Origin: Marinobacter salsuginis
GTDB taxonomy: Bacteria; Pseudomonadota; Gammaproteobacteria; Pseudomonadales; Oleiphilaceae
Assembly: GCF_009617755.1 (NCBI RefSeq)
Contig: NZ_BGZH01000001.1
Coordinates: 1,240,001-1,304,000, forward strand
Length of the DNA stretch: 64,000 nucleotides
Direction of reading: 5' to 3'
The notes under the pieces were generated by a model. That model had not been told where the DNA came from and searched no databases. It saw only the letters and a list, made by a program, of their open reading frames with translations. Shown one piece after another: positions 8,167 to 16,950 of this stretch; within the stretch, counting starts at the first letter, position 1, and each line of letters starts with the position of its first letter. The position numbers and the translations under genes were made by a program.

Positions 8167-8182
8167 GCGTACACGTGTACGC
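8167..8182. promoter_or_regulatory. Perfect 16-bp palindrome before the hemolysin III gene
   Basis: GCGTACACGTGTACGC is fully self-complementary and ends 17 bp before the chosen ATG, where a repressor would block transcription or initiation. No binding protein can be named. Confidence 0.4.
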
Positions 8183-8199
8183 TCAAGTATTTTATCGTC

Positions 8200-8889
8200 A
8201 TGATTAATACGGAACGCCGCCCAGTGACAGTAACTTCAGCCCCGGCCCAGACTATTCATCACCGCATCGAAGAGTGGCTGAACAGTGCCACGCACGGGCT
8301 GGGCGCGATATTGAGCGTTATCGGCACCGCTGCGTTGATCGTTGGCGCCAGTCAATCCGGGGATGCCTGGAAGATCGTGAGTTTCAGTATTTTCGGCGCG
8401 TCCCTGATTCTTCTTTATCTAGCTTCCGCCCTGTACCACGGAGCCCGCCGGCCAGAACTGAAAAGGGCGTTCAAAACCCTTGATCATTGCGCCATTTTTC
8501 TCCTGATCGCCGGCACCTATACCCCGTTTCTGCTTGTGAACATGCGTGGCACGGTGGGCTGGACACTGTTTGCGGTGATCTGGTCACTGGCGATCACCGG
8601 GGTGGTGCTGAAGGTGATTTTCAAAAACCGCTTCAAGCTCGCAAGGGTTGGCATCTATGTGGCCATGGGCTGGCTGATCACCTTCGCCTCATCCGATCTG
8701 GTGGCGAACCTGAGTGAAACAGCCCTGAACCTGACGATTGCCGGCGGCATTGTCTACACCGCCGGTGTCGCTTTCTATCTGGCCGACCGCATACCTTATA
8801 TGCACGCGATCTGGCATCTGTTCGTGATCGGCGGCAGCGCCTGCCACTTCAGTGCCATCTATTTTGGCGTCCTGCCCCATACGGTCTGA
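8200..8889 (+). CDS. Hemolysin III family membrane protein (TrhA/YqfA-like)
   Basis: Integral membrane protein of 229 residues with seven predicted helices, of the PAQR/hemolysin III superfamily. The family signatures are visible: NSATHGLGAILSV near the start, SALYHGARRPELKRAFKTLD with the conserved His and Asp, and HAIWHLFVIGGSACHF at the C-terminus. Conserved Ser/His/Asp residues form the metal site of the superfamily. TrhA-type members influence membrane-lipid homeostasis; a cytolytic role is not implied. The ATG at MINTERR was chosen for family-like length, although its ribosome site is weak. A GTG 39 codons upstream is less likely. Confidence 0.85.
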   Translation: MINTERRPVTVTSAPAQTIHHRIEEWLNSATHGLGAILSVIGTAALIVGASQSGDAWKIVSFSIFGASLILLYLASALYHGARRPELKRAFKTLDHCAIFLLIAGTYTPFLLVNMRGTVGWTLFAVIWSLAITGVVLKVIFKNRFKLARVGIYVAMGWLITFASSDLVANLSETALNLTIAGGIVYTAGVAFYLADRIPYMHAIWHLFVIGGSACHFSAIYFGVLPHTV

Positions 8890-9453
8890 TCAGAACGCCC
8901 AAACCATGGCCATCAGCACCCCCCATGCCAGCAACGACGCCGACATAACGGTGTAGGTGGCGGACATAACGACCACATCATTATCGCTTCGCTCGCAGAA
9001 TGAGCGAACGCCCTGGTACACCAGCGCACAGGACAGGAATAAGGCGGCAAACACCGCCACAACGCTTACTGCCAGCGCAGGCACCAGAAGTGTCAGTGAT
9101 GACAGCCAGAGCGGCAGCGGCGCAATTGCAGCCAGCAAATAGGCATCCTGATAACTGATTTTCAGTTGATGACTGCCCATGACGGCGTGGATGAGCCAGC
9201 CCATCACGAAGAACGTGAGTAACTCTGCCAGGAAAAGAATAGTGGTGATAAACCGCCACTCTTTGTCTCCGAACCCTTGCATGAAGGCGTCTCCGTACTG
9301 CGTGCCGGCGAAGTAAAGCAGCACCGGCGGCAGAAACGACATGGGCACGACCACCACCCATGCCAGGAACGGAATGGACAGGTCAAGGCGCCGAAGCTCT
9401 GACCAGGCGCCATTGCCAGAGAATGGTAGACGGGCAAGTTGTGTAATATTCAT
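8890..9453 (-). CDS. Yip1-like multipass membrane protein
   Basis: Integral membrane protein of 187 residues with about five hydrophobic helices. The pattern resembles the bacterial Yip1/DUF1282 family, whose role is not established. Seen directly: a short cytoplasmic N-terminus, then helices at about 29-50, 70-92, 103-122, 124-148 and 163-185, with few charged residues between them. AAAGGTG precedes the ATG. It converges on the hemolysin III gene with no gap and diverges from nnrS. Function is unknown. Confidence 0.7.
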   Translation of the reverse strand: MNITQLARLPFSGNGAWSELRRLDLSIPFLAWVVVVPMSFLPPVLLYFAGTQYGDAFMQGFGDKEWRFITTILFLAELLTFFVMGWLIHAVMGSHQLKISYQDAYLLAAIAPLPLWLSSLTLLVPALAVSVVAVFAALFLSCALVYQGVRSFCERSDNDVVVMSATYTVMSASLLAWGVLMAMVWAF

Positions 9454-9526
9454 GATGCACCTTTAAAATGTTTCCCGCGTTATTGTTACTGATAGTTTCG
9501 GTGCGCCGAACGGTCAAGGATACGAG

Positions 9527-10684
9527 ATGACTTCGGACAACTCAGGCATGCCACGAAAGAACATTCATGCGTTCTGGCTATTCTTCCCTGCCGCATCGCT
9601 GTTCGCCGCCTTGACTGTTCCCCTGTCGGTTTTCAGTGTGCTGTCCGGGACAGGTTGGCCACCTGGTTTGCTGGGGGCGGGACACGGCCACGAACTGATA
9701 TTCGGCTTCGCCCTGGCTCTTGTCGCCGGCTACACGCTTGGTCCTCAACCGTACCGGGTGCTTACCGTACTCTTCGTACTCTGGTTACTCGCGAGGGTGA
9801 GCTGGATCCTGGCCCCGGAAAGTCTTCCTGCCCAACTTTTGAGCCCGGCTTTCGCCCTCTTGCTGGCGCGCCACACCGTCCCGAGATTTCAGGCAGCCAA
9901 AAAGTGGCGCAACCGGGTTGCCGGCCCGCTGATTCTGCTCCTTTGCCTGTTGTCAGTCGTTTTCTGGCTCGCCAGCAACACACCGGCCGCAAGCACACCG
10001 GCATTTCCCGATAGCCGCCAGGTACTGACAACCGCCATTGTTGGTTTGCTGCTTCTGATGACGTTTATCGGTGGACGCATCATCGCCCCGGCCGTAGCGG
10101 GCACGTTGGAAAAGCGGGGCATTCCCCTTGAGGCCCGGGTTCAGCCACGCGTTGAGGGAACGCTTCTGGCCACGTTGCTGCTGGCACTGCTGCTCAGTTT
10201 TCTGCCAGTCGCGGCCCCGGCCGTTGGACTTTTATTGCTCGCTGCGGGTTTTCTGATTGTGATTCGCACGGTTCGCTGGAAACTCTGGCATTGCCGAAAC
10301 CGCCCAGACCTTCTGGTGTTGGCACTTGGCTACCTCTGGCTGGCTGCCGGTGCGGTTTTGAGCGGCATAAGCCTACTGACAAGGAACGATCCTCTTGCTT
10401 CCATGCACCTGATTACCATCGGGGGCCTGGGTACGCTTTCCACCAGCGTCATGCTTCGCCTGGCCTGGCAGCGAGCCAGACGAACGGTGCCACCCGCCTG
10501 GCAGGTTGCTGGCCTAGCTTCAGGCATGGCCGTTGCTGCAATCGCTCGCCTCTTCGCAGGAAACACGCCGTTTCTCGAACCGACTGCTCTCTGGCTCTCA
10601 GCGGCGAGCTGGTCCTGCATCTATGGCCTTGTGGCGCTGCAGGTGGCTTTGCTGTTCAGACGCGCCCAAAACCGGCGGAAATGA
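9527..10684 (+). CDS. nnrS: NnrS family haem-copper membrane protein
   Basis: Polytopic inner-membrane protein of 385 residues, about twelve helices. NnrS proteins occur with denitrification genes and protect against nitric oxide stress. Family marks are FFPAASLFAALTVPL at the N-terminus, GHGHELIFGFALALVAGY with the conserved His cluster, GGRIIAP mid-protein, and LASMHLITIGGLGTLS with a further His. AAGGA precedes the ATG. It lies just upstream of narK, and a paralogue lies about 9 kb further on. Confidence 0.9.
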   Translation: MTSDNSGMPRKNIHAFWLFFPAASLFAALTVPLSVFSVLSGTGWPPGLLGAGHGHELIFGFALALVAGYTLGPQPYRVLTVLFVLWLLARVSWILAPESLPAQLLSPAFALLLARHTVPRFQAAKKWRNRVAGPLILLLCLLSVVFWLASNTPAASTPAFPDSRQVLTTAIVGLLLLMTFIGGRIIAPAVAGTLEKRGIPLEARVQPRVEGTLLATLLLALLLSFLPVAAPAVGLLLLAAGFLIVIRTVRWKLWHCRNRPDLLVLALGYLWLAAGAVLSGISLLTRNDPLASMHLITIGGLGTLSTSVMLRLAWQRARRTVPPAWQVAGLASGMAVAAIARLFAGNTPFLEPTALWLSAASWSCIYGLVALQVALLFRRAQNRRK

Positions 10685-10832
10685 TTGGCTACCTCTACTG
10701 CGCCGACAACCGGTTTGCCTACCCCCTTCGGAATATCACCGCTGCATCTTACTGATTTTTATAGATTTTAACGGGCCAAAACGGCATAAAAATGGCGCCT
10801 GAAAATCGACCACTCGCGCCGCATTCTTGTCC

Positions 10833-10846
10833 TTGAGCAATATCAA
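10833..10846 (+). promoter_or_regulatory. FNR/ANR-type box upstream of narK
   Basis: TTGAGCAATATCAA matches the consensus TTGAT-N4-ATCAA at 9 of 10 positions. A -10-like CACAAT at 10870-10875 would put the start site near 10882, with the box centred at about -42, the class II activator position. It suggests oxygen-limited induction of narK. Confidence 0.75.
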
Positions 10847-10938
10847 GAATTACTCCCCGCACTGCTTTGCACAATGGCTCAAAGCCCTGAAGCCTCTGAC
10901 CCGAGGCCATGGGTAAAGCAAACCGAGGAGCACACATC

Positions 10939-12570
10939 ATGGCCAACAGTACAGCGAGCGCCGGACAGATAGGCGCGAAGAACAGGACAAACGCTGACAT
11001 CGAAAACTGGGATGTCGAAAGCGACGAATTCTGGCAGCGGGAAGGCAAGCGCATTGCTTCGCGCAACCTCTGGATTTCCATACCCAGCCTTCTGATGGGC
11101 TTTGCCGTCTGGCTGATGTGGGGAATGATCACCACCCAGATGAAGAACCTGGGCTTTCCATTCAGTATCGAGCAGCTGTTTACCCTGTCTGCGATTGCCG
11201 GCCTGTCTGGGGCAACTCTGCGGATCCCGGCCTCGTTCATGATCAAGATTGCCGGCGGACGAAACACGGTGTTCCTGACCACCGCCCTGCTGATGATTCC
11301 TGCTGCCGGTACCGGCATTGCCCTGATGAATCCGGATACTCCGTTTCTTGTCTTCCAGGCCCTGGCACTGCTCTCCGGCATCGGTGGCGGTAACTTTGCA
11401 TGCTCCATGAGCAACATCAGCACCTTCTACCCGAAAAGCAAGCAGGGCTATGGCCTGGGCATGAATGCCGGTCTCGGTAACTTCGGCGTGACCACCATGC
11501 AGGTGCTCATTCCGCTGGTGATGACTGTCGGTATCTTCGGCGCCCTGGCCGGTGACCCGATGCAACTGCAGAGCCCCAGCGGCACGCTGATTGGCCGAAT
11601 CGAAGCGGGTACCGATACCTGGATCCAGAACGCCGGGTTTATCTGGCTCGTTTTTCTGATTCCGCTCGCGTTTGCCGGCTGGTTTGGCATGAACAACCTG
11701 AAAGTGGTTACCCCAAATCCCGGTAAACCGCTTTCGGCCTTTGGCAAGATTCTGGGGCTCTACGGCGTAGGCATTCTCGCCTCTATCGCAGGCGTCTGGG
11801 CCCTGGGTGTATTGAACATGTGGCTGGCCCTGCCTCTGACGATTGTACTCACGCTGATTCTTCTGCGGCTGATACCGGGCGACATCAAGCCCAACATCCA
11901 GGCCCAGTTCGCGATCTTCAGCAACAAGCACACCTGGTCCATGACTGTCCTCTACATCCTTACCTTTGGATCATTCATCGGCTTCTCCGCTGCCCTGCCG
12001 CTGTCTATCAGCGTTATCTTCGGCAACATGATGGAAGTAGCGGCCGATGGCACGGTCACCCGCGTGGTGAACCCGGATGCGCCCAGCGCACTCACCTGGG
12101 CCTGGATGGGACCGTTTGTAGGCGCGCTGATCCGTCCGGTGGGCGGCTGGATTTCTGACAAGGTAGGCGGCTCCATTGTTACCCAGATCATCTCGGTTGT
12201 GATGGTTGCAGCCTCTGTAGCAACCGGTTATGTGATGATGCTGGCCTACAACTCCACCGATCCGAACGCCTACTTTGCGCCGTTCCTGATCCTTTTCATC
12301 ATCATGTTTGCGGCCAGTGGTATCGGTAACGGCTCCACCTTCCGCAGCATCGGTTTCATCTTCAACCAGCAACAAAAAGGACCGGTTCTCGGCTGGACCT
12401 CCGCAGTTGCCGCCTACGGCGCATTCATCGCACCGCGAGTGATGGGCCAGGAAATCCAGGCCGGTACTCCGGAAGTGGCGATGTACGGGTTTGCGGTGTT
12501 CTATGCCCTATGCCTGGTCGTTAACTGGTGGTTCTACCTGCGCAAGAATGCGTACATCAAAAACCCCTGA
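10939..12570 (+). CDS. narK: NarK-type nitrate/nitrite MFS antiporter
   Basis: Inner-membrane nitrate/nitrite transporter of 543 residues, twelve helices and a hydrophilic N-terminal extension. Nitrate-nitrite porter signatures are visible as two Gly/Asn-rich motifs, GYGLGMNAGLGNFGVTT (first half) and AASGIGNGSTFRSIGFIF (second half), with substrate-binding Arg in TLRIPASFM and LIRPVGGWISDKVGG. These are NarK-type hallmarks, and the length fits the antiporter-like NarK2 group. The start chosen follows GAGGAG; an ATG 10 codons upstream is possible. An FNR-type box precedes the gene and a terminator follows it. Confidence 0.92.
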   Translation: MANSTASAGQIGAKNRTNADIENWDVESDEFWQREGKRIASRNLWISIPSLLMGFAVWLMWGMITTQMKNLGFPFSIEQLFTLSAIAGLSGATLRIPASFMIKIAGGRNTVFLTTALLMIPAAGTGIALMNPDTPFLVFQALALLSGIGGGNFACSMSNISTFYPKSKQGYGLGMNAGLGNFGVTTMQVLIPLVMTVGIFGALAGDPMQLQSPSGTLIGRIEAGTDTWIQNAGFIWLVFLIPLAFAGWFGMNNLKVVTPNPGKPLSAFGKILGLYGVGILASIAGVWALGVLNMWLALPLTIVLTLILLRLIPGDIKPNIQAQFAIFSNKHTWSMTVLYILTFGSFIGFSAALPLSISVIFGNMMEVAADGTVTRVVNPDAPSALTWAWMGPFVGALIRPVGGWISDKVGGSIVTQIISVVMVAASVATGYVMMLAYNSTDPNAYFAPFLILFIIMFAASGIGNGSTFRSIGFIFNQQQKGPVLGWTSAVAAYGAFIAPRVMGQEIQAGTPEVAMYGFAVFYALCLVVNWWFYLRKNAYIKNP

Positions 12571-12587
12571 TACCGGGGTGATGTAAA

Positions 12588-12619
12588 AACCGGCGTCCCT
12601 CAGGGGCGCCGGTTTTTTT
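12588..12619 (+). terminator. Rho-independent terminator of narK
   Basis: Stem AACCGGCG/CGCCGGTT, extended by an inner CCC/GGG pairing, followed by a run of seven T counted from the stem end. It closes the narK transcript before the globin gene. Confidence 0.9.
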
Positions 12620-12732
12620 ATGCCTGCTATCGATCGAAGCCTCTCTCCTTGCCTGCGACAAATGACGCATCCGCTGTCAAATGCTAGATTCAGGATATTG
12701 GATTTAATCCCGACTGAACCAGGGAGCCTGCC

Positions 12733-13149
12733 ATGTCCTTCGAAGAGCTCTTCGACGCAAGCTACGAACGTGTCCTTCAGACCCCACCCGAGGCTCCTGA
12801 CTTCTTTGAAGCCTTCTATCGCCGGTTCCTGATGTCTTCTCCGGAGGTCCGGGCACTGTTTCGCAATACAGACATGGCGGTACAGCGGCGCATGCTGAAG
12901 AAGTCCTTCTTCAGCCTCGTGGCGTTTTACGCCAGCGGCAACGTTGACGATGTCCTCCATCGAATCGCCTGCCTGCACAGTGCCCGCCATCTGAGTATCA
13001 AGCCGCACCTCTACGACCTCTGGCTAGACTGCCTGACGGACACGGTAAGAGCCTATGACTGGGAGTGCAGCGACGATATAGAGCTTTCCTGGCGCTTGGT
13101 TCTGAGCCCCGGCATCACCTACATGAAATTCGGATACGACCATTTCTGA
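12733..13149 (+). CDS. Single-domain globin
   Basis: Haem-binding globin of 138 residues without the reductase domain of flavohaemoglobins. The F-helix motif ARHLSIKPHLYDLW carries the likely proximal His (H86), in the context seen in Hmp/Vgb-type globins. An aromatic CD region (FRRFLMSSPEVRALF) is present upstream. Such globins bind O2 or NO. Between two nitrate/nitrite transporters, an NO-detoxifying or NO-sensing role is plausible but not shown. A clear ribosome site (AGGGAGCC) precedes the ATG, and terminators stand on both sides, so it appears to be its own unit. Confidence 0.82.
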   Translation: MSFEELFDASYERVLQTPPEAPDFFEAFYRRFLMSSPEVRALFRNTDMAVQRRMLKKSFFSLVAFYASGNVDDVLHRIACLHSARHLSIKPHLYDLWLDCLTDTVRAYDWECSDDIELSWRLVLSPGITYMKFGYDHF

Positions 13150-13168
13150 TCCGAGGCACATGAACAAA

Positions 13169-13202
13169 AAAAGGCCGCCGGGCAATGCCTCGGCGGCCTT
13201 TT
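13169..13202. terminator. Bidirectional terminator between globin and nitrate transporter
   Basis: Perfect 12-bp stem AAAAGGCCGCCG/CGGCGGCCTTTT with a 10-nt loop. A and T runs on its two sides let it serve both convergent genes. Confidence 0.9.
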
Positions 13203-13218
13203 CTCCAACAGTGCCAGC

Positions 13219-14721
13219 TTAGGTGGTAGCAGCAGCCTGCCGGCGACGCTCTTCTTCTTCGATCTGCAGATCTACAGAAGATACCTGGTATTCGTCAGCA
13301 AACCCTGATTCCGGCTCTTTAAGCCACATCATGCACAACAACCAGCTTATAAACGCACCGCCGGCAATGATGTAGAAGAACTGGGTCGGGGTTACGAAGG
13401 TGAAGATAGTCAGGTAAACCACCGCGCCGACGTTGCCATAGGCGCCCGCCATCCCGGAAATCTGGCCGGTCAGGCGCCGCTTGATGGAGGGGATAATGCC
13501 GAAGGTGGCGCCTTCTGCCCCCTGCACGAAGAAGGACGTGAATACAGTAATGCCCACGGCAATGATCAGCGGCCAGTTGGAGTTCATCAGGCCCATGAGT
13601 GCGAAGCCGACGGAGATGCCGAACATGTAGCTGAGCATCACGAACCGGCGGTTACCCATTCGATCTGATACCAGGCCACCCATGGGGCGCGCCACCAGAT
13701 TCACGAAGGCAAAGGAGGCAGCGATAAGGCCGGCAGCGGTCGCGCTCAGGCTCCAGGTTTCCTCGAAGAACATCGGCAGCATGGAGACTACTGCCAGCTC
13801 GGCACCAAAGTTGGCAAAGTAGGTGCTGTTCAGGGCGGCAACGCTGTTGAACGGGTACTTGTCATCTTCGGGCACGCCCTTTTTCAGGATCGGCACGTTC
13901 ACCCGCAGGATCTGGATAATCTGGTAGGTCACGATGGCCACAATAACCGCGTAGCAGATGGCCGCTCCAGTGGCGCTCAGGTAGCCCATGTTCTCGATGC
14001 GCCATACCAGGATGGCCAGGACACCCACCAGGGGAATGGTCCAGAGGATCAGCTTGATCATGTCGCCCCAGCTGCTGACTTCCAGCGCTACGGCCTTGCG
14101 GGGCTTACGGTGGACTGTGCCGGCCGGGCCGTCGGTAATCGCAAACCAGTAATACACGCCATAGGCCGCCATAACGATTGCACTCTGGGCGATGGCCCAG
14201 CGCCAGCCGTCCTCACCGCCATACATGTGCAGCGCGATGGTTGGCAGGGTAATGGCCGCAGCGGCAGAACCGAAGTTGCCCCAACCGGCATAGAAGCCCT
14301 CGGCAAAACCGATGTCTTTGGGCTTGAACCACATGGCGGTCATGTGGATACCGACCACGAAGCTGGCACCGATAGAGCTGAGCACCAGACGGCTGACCAG
14401 CAGTTGCGTCATGGTATTACCAAAGGCAAACACCAGAGCCGGGATGGACATCAGGACCATCAGAACGGAAAACACCCGACGGGGACCAAAACGGTCCAGG
14501 GCCATGCCCACGATGATCCGGGCAGGAATGGTCAATGCCACGTTACAGATGGCAAACAGGCGAAGGTCATCGGCGGTCAGCCAATTGACGCTTTTGAGCA
14601 TGCTCGATGCCAGCGGCGCCATGTTGAACCACACGTAGAAGGTAATAAAGAATGCAATCCAGGTCAGGTGCAGTGCCCTGACTTCCGGATTCTTGACGTG
14701 GAAAACGTCTGCGACTTTCAT
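13219..14721 (-). CDS. NNP-family nitrate/nitrite transporter
   Basis: MFS protein of 500 residues with twelve helices, the second nitrate/nitrite porter of the window. The conserved motif GFAEGFYAGWGNFGSAAAA (helix 5) and GQISGMAGAYGNVGAVVY (helix 11) are the two nitrate signatures; TIPARIIVG and LVARPMGGLVSD supply the binding Arg residues. It resembles NasA/NarU-like or NarK2-like proteins more than the N-terminally extended narK upstream. GGAGG precedes the ATG. It appears co-transcribed after the universal stress gene on the same strand (47 bp gap), behind an FNR-type box. Confidence 0.92.
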   Translation of the reverse strand: MKVADVFHVKNPEVRALHLTWIAFFITFYVWFNMAPLASSMLKSVNWLTADDLRLFAICNVALTIPARIIVGMALDRFGPRRVFSVLMVLMSIPALVFAFGNTMTQLLVSRLVLSSIGASFVVGIHMTAMWFKPKDIGFAEGFYAGWGNFGSAAAAITLPTIALHMYGGEDGWRWAIAQSAIVMAAYGVYYWFAITDGPAGTVHRKPRKAVALEVSSWGDMIKLILWTIPLVGVLAILVWRIENMGYLSATGAAICYAVIVAIVTYQIIQILRVNVPILKKGVPEDDKYPFNSVAALNSTYFANFGAELAVVSMLPMFFEETWSLSATAAGLIAASFAFVNLVARPMGGLVSDRMGNRRFVMLSYMFGISVGFALMGLMNSNWPLIIAVGITVFTSFFVQGAEGATFGIIPSIKRRLTGQISGMAGAYGNVGAVVYLTIFTFVTPTQFFYIIAGGAFISWLLCMMWLKEPESGFADEYQVSSVDLQIEEEERRRQAAATT

Positions 14722-14768
14722 GTCAGCCTCCCTGGGCTTTCAGATTCAGAAACGGTTGCTGGCCAGAC

Positions 14769-15230
14769 TCAACGGCTGGGCAGAATAAGAAGCGGGCACT
14801 GGATGCGGCGGGCAAGGAATGAGCTCACGCTGCCGAAGGTCATGTAATCCAGTTCGTCCACGAAATAGGTCAGTGAGCGGGCGATGAAGCCACCGTCGGG
14901 CTCATGGCTGTGGCGCGCGATAACCAGCATGTCCGGGTGGACCTTCTTTTCCGCGGCGAACAGCAGCATTTTTCTGGGGTCGCCCTCCAGAAGCATGTTC
15001 TCGGCTGAAATCTGTTCCTGGTCACATAACTCCATGGCCTCGGCCAGGTGCTTTTTGAGCTCTGAAACCTCTTCCTGGAACAGGTCTTCGTTTCCGGAGG
15101 TGATGTCCCGCGGATTCTCGGCCACTGCAACCAGGGTGATTACAGGCTTGAGATCACGGAACATGGTGATGGTCTGAGCCAGTGCCAGCCTGGCATTTCG
15201 CGAGCCGTCGTAGGCAATCATGATCTTCAT
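14769..15230 (-). CDS. Universal stress protein (UspA family)
   Basis: Cytosolic UspA-fold protein of 153 residues. The N-terminal MKIMIAYDGSRNARLAL and the phosphate-loop-like segment ending in TFGSVSSFLARRIQCPLLI are the family marks; the ATP-binding G-2X-G-9X-G pattern is degenerate. The ATG was chosen because the beta-1 strand begins there; a frame 26 codons longer would add an unstructured leader. It is the first gene of a unit with the nitrate transporter and lies behind an FNR-type box, the setting of the Anr-controlled survival Usp proteins of Pseudomonas. Confidence 0.88.
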   Translation of the reverse strand: MKIMIAYDGSRNARLALAQTITMFRDLKPVITLVAVAENPRDITSGNEDLFQEEVSELKKHLAEAMELCDQEQISAENMLLEGDPRKMLLFAAEKKVHPDMLVIARHSHEPDGGFIARSLTYFVDELDYMTFGSVSSFLARRIQCPLLILPSR

Positions 15231-15335
15231 TTCTGGGTTCTCCCGAGGGCGTTTCCGGCCCCCTCTCAAAGGCGATTTCAAAAGGCATCCATTGATATCT
15301 GTCAGCATTAGCCCACACTCTGGTGGCGCTCATAA

Positions 15336-15349
15336 TTGACGTATATCAA
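15336..15349. promoter_or_regulatory. FNR/ANR-type box between usp and narK1
   Basis: TTGACGTATATCAA matches 9 of 10 consensus positions. On the minus strand a -10-like TAATGC (15310 to 15305) gives a usp start site near 15298, so the box is centred at about -44. It may also serve narK1 on the plus strand, though no good -10 is seen there. The 310-bp intergenic stretch (15231-15540) holds no gene. Confidence 0.72.
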
Positions 15350-15540
15350 CCCTTTCAACGCGTACCCCACGAGAGAAATCAAGGGCCTATCCCCTGCGCG
15401 CCAAAACCCTCAAATTGCCTACCACCACTGCACCCAGCAGGAGGTACCTCCAATGCCCCGCATGAAAAAACCCTGTTTTTGGTATGGTTTCAGAGACGCT
15501 TTCAGACAGCTCTCGATGGAGATGAGAAAGGAGGGGGAAC

Positions 15541-16863
15541 ATGGCCACTAGCCCATCAAAACCCGAGCAATACCGCGCGCTGGGTTTATCCACGTTCGCT
15601 TTCACTCTTTGCTTTGCGGTCTGGACCATTTTTTCCATCATCGGGATTCGCATCAGCGAAGATCTCGGGCTCTCGGATACCCAGTTGGGTCTGCTGATGG
15701 CGACGCCAATTCTGACCGGCTCGGTAAGCCGGCTATTCCTCGGCATATGGACAGACCGGTATGGCGGTCGCTGGGTATTCGGCATTCTGATGCTGACCAC
15801 TGCCGCCTGCGTGTATCTGCTCACCTTCGCTACGACCTACCTCATGCTGTTGATCGGTGCCCTGGGTGTGGGCCTGGCAGGCGGGGCTTTTATCGTGGGG
15901 GTGGCCTACACGGCGGCCTGGTTTGAACCGGAGCACCAGGGCACAGCGCTGGGCATTTTCGGAGCGGGCAACGTGGGGGCGGCAGTAACCAACTTTGGCG
16001 CGCCCTTCCTGCTGGTGGCATTCGGCTGGGAAAGCACGGCACAGATCTATGCCACTGTACTGGCAATCATGGGCGTTGCCTTCATCCTGTTGGCCAAGGA
16101 AGATCCCCTGGCCGCAGAGCGGGCCGGCAGCAAGTCCAAGACCTTCCTTGAGCAGATGGAACCCCTGCGGGAACTGAGAGTCTGGCGTTTTGCCCTGTAT
16201 TATTTCTTCGTGTTCGGCGCCTTTGTGGCTTTGGCACTTTGGCTGCCGCACTTCCTGATTGGCGTATACGGCCTGGACATCAAGACCGCGGGCATCATTG
16301 CCGCGCTTTACACCATCCCGGCTTCCCTGTTCCGGATTCTGGGCGGCTGGATGTCAGACCGTTTCGGCGCCCGCCGGGTCATGTACTGGACCTTCGGCGC
16401 CTCGGTTCTGTGCACGTTTCTGCTGAGCTATCCGCCCACCGATTACGTGGTCCAGGGCATTGATGGCGATATCCGCTTTACGCTGGCCATGAACCTACCC
16501 ATGTTCGTTGCTCTGATCTTTATCCTCGGATTCTTCATGTCCCTCGGCAAGGCAGCCGTGTACAAGCACATTCCGGTCTACTACCCCATGCACGTCGGCG
16601 CTGTAGGCGGCGTGGTTGGCATGATTGGCGGGCTTGGAGGTTTTATCCTGCCACTGACCTTCGGCGTACTGAACGACCTCACAGGCATCTGGCAGAGCTG
16701 CTTTATGCTGATGTTCGTGATCGTGGCAGCTGCCCTGGCTTGGATGCACTACGCAATCCGCTCTGCCGAGCGAGTGGAGTGGGCCGCAAACGAGGAAAGA
16801 ACCGACCTCCCGGAACTGGCCTCGCCACAGCTGTTTTATCCGCTTAACCGCAAAAAGCCCTGA
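15541..16863 (+). CDS. narK1: NarK1-type nitrate transporter
   Basis: MFS transporter of 440 residues, third of the three nitrate/nitrite porters. It carries the signatures ALGIFGAGNVGAAVTNFGAP and GAVGGVVGMIGGLGGFILP and the Arg residues in LTGSVSRLFLG and SLFRILGGWMSD. Length and motif set fit the NarK1 nitrate/proton symporter group of denitrifiers. A strong AGGAGGGG precedes the ATG. It is transcribed away from the usp-transporter pair across the FNR-type box and ends at a terminator. No nitrate reductase genes adjoin it. Confidence 0.9.
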   Translation: MATSPSKPEQYRALGLSTFAFTLCFAVWTIFSIIGIRISEDLGLSDTQLGLLMATPILTGSVSRLFLGIWTDRYGGRWVFGILMLTTAACVYLLTFATTYLMLLIGALGVGLAGGAFIVGVAYTAAWFEPEHQGTALGIFGAGNVGAAVTNFGAPFLLVAFGWESTAQIYATVLAIMGVAFILLAKEDPLAAERAGSKSKTFLEQMEPLRELRVWRFALYYFFVFGAFVALALWLPHFLIGVYGLDIKTAGIIAALYTIPASLFRILGGWMSDRFGARRVMYWTFGASVLCTFLLSYPPTDYVVQGIDGDIRFTLAMNLPMFVALIFILGFFMSLGKAAVYKHIPVYYPMHVGAVGGVVGMIGGLGGFILPLTFGVLNDLTGIWQSCFMLMFVIVAAALAWMHYAIRSAERVEWAANEERTDLPELASPQLFYPLNRKKP

Positions 16864-16887
16864 CCGGGCATTACCCTGCGCCTCTGT

Positions 16888-16911
16888 GCCCCCTCTCCGG
16901 GGGCTTTTTTT
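16888..16911 (+). terminator. Rho-independent terminator of narK1
   Basis: Stem GCCCCC/GGGGGC with a 5-nt loop, followed by seven T. Confidence 0.9.
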
Positions 16912-16950
16912 GGCTTATAATTCAGGCGAATTCAGTGATGGGAGGACTCA

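Noticed and set aside
10879..11931. 350-codon minus-strand frame opposite narK
   Set aside because: Low-complexity translation rich in Gln/Arg/His and no ribosome site; narK on the plus strand is certain.
12690..12715. FNR-like TTGGATTTAATCCC before the globin gene
   Set aside because: Both half-sites deviate from consensus; the short GGATT-T-AATCC dyad alone is not convincing.
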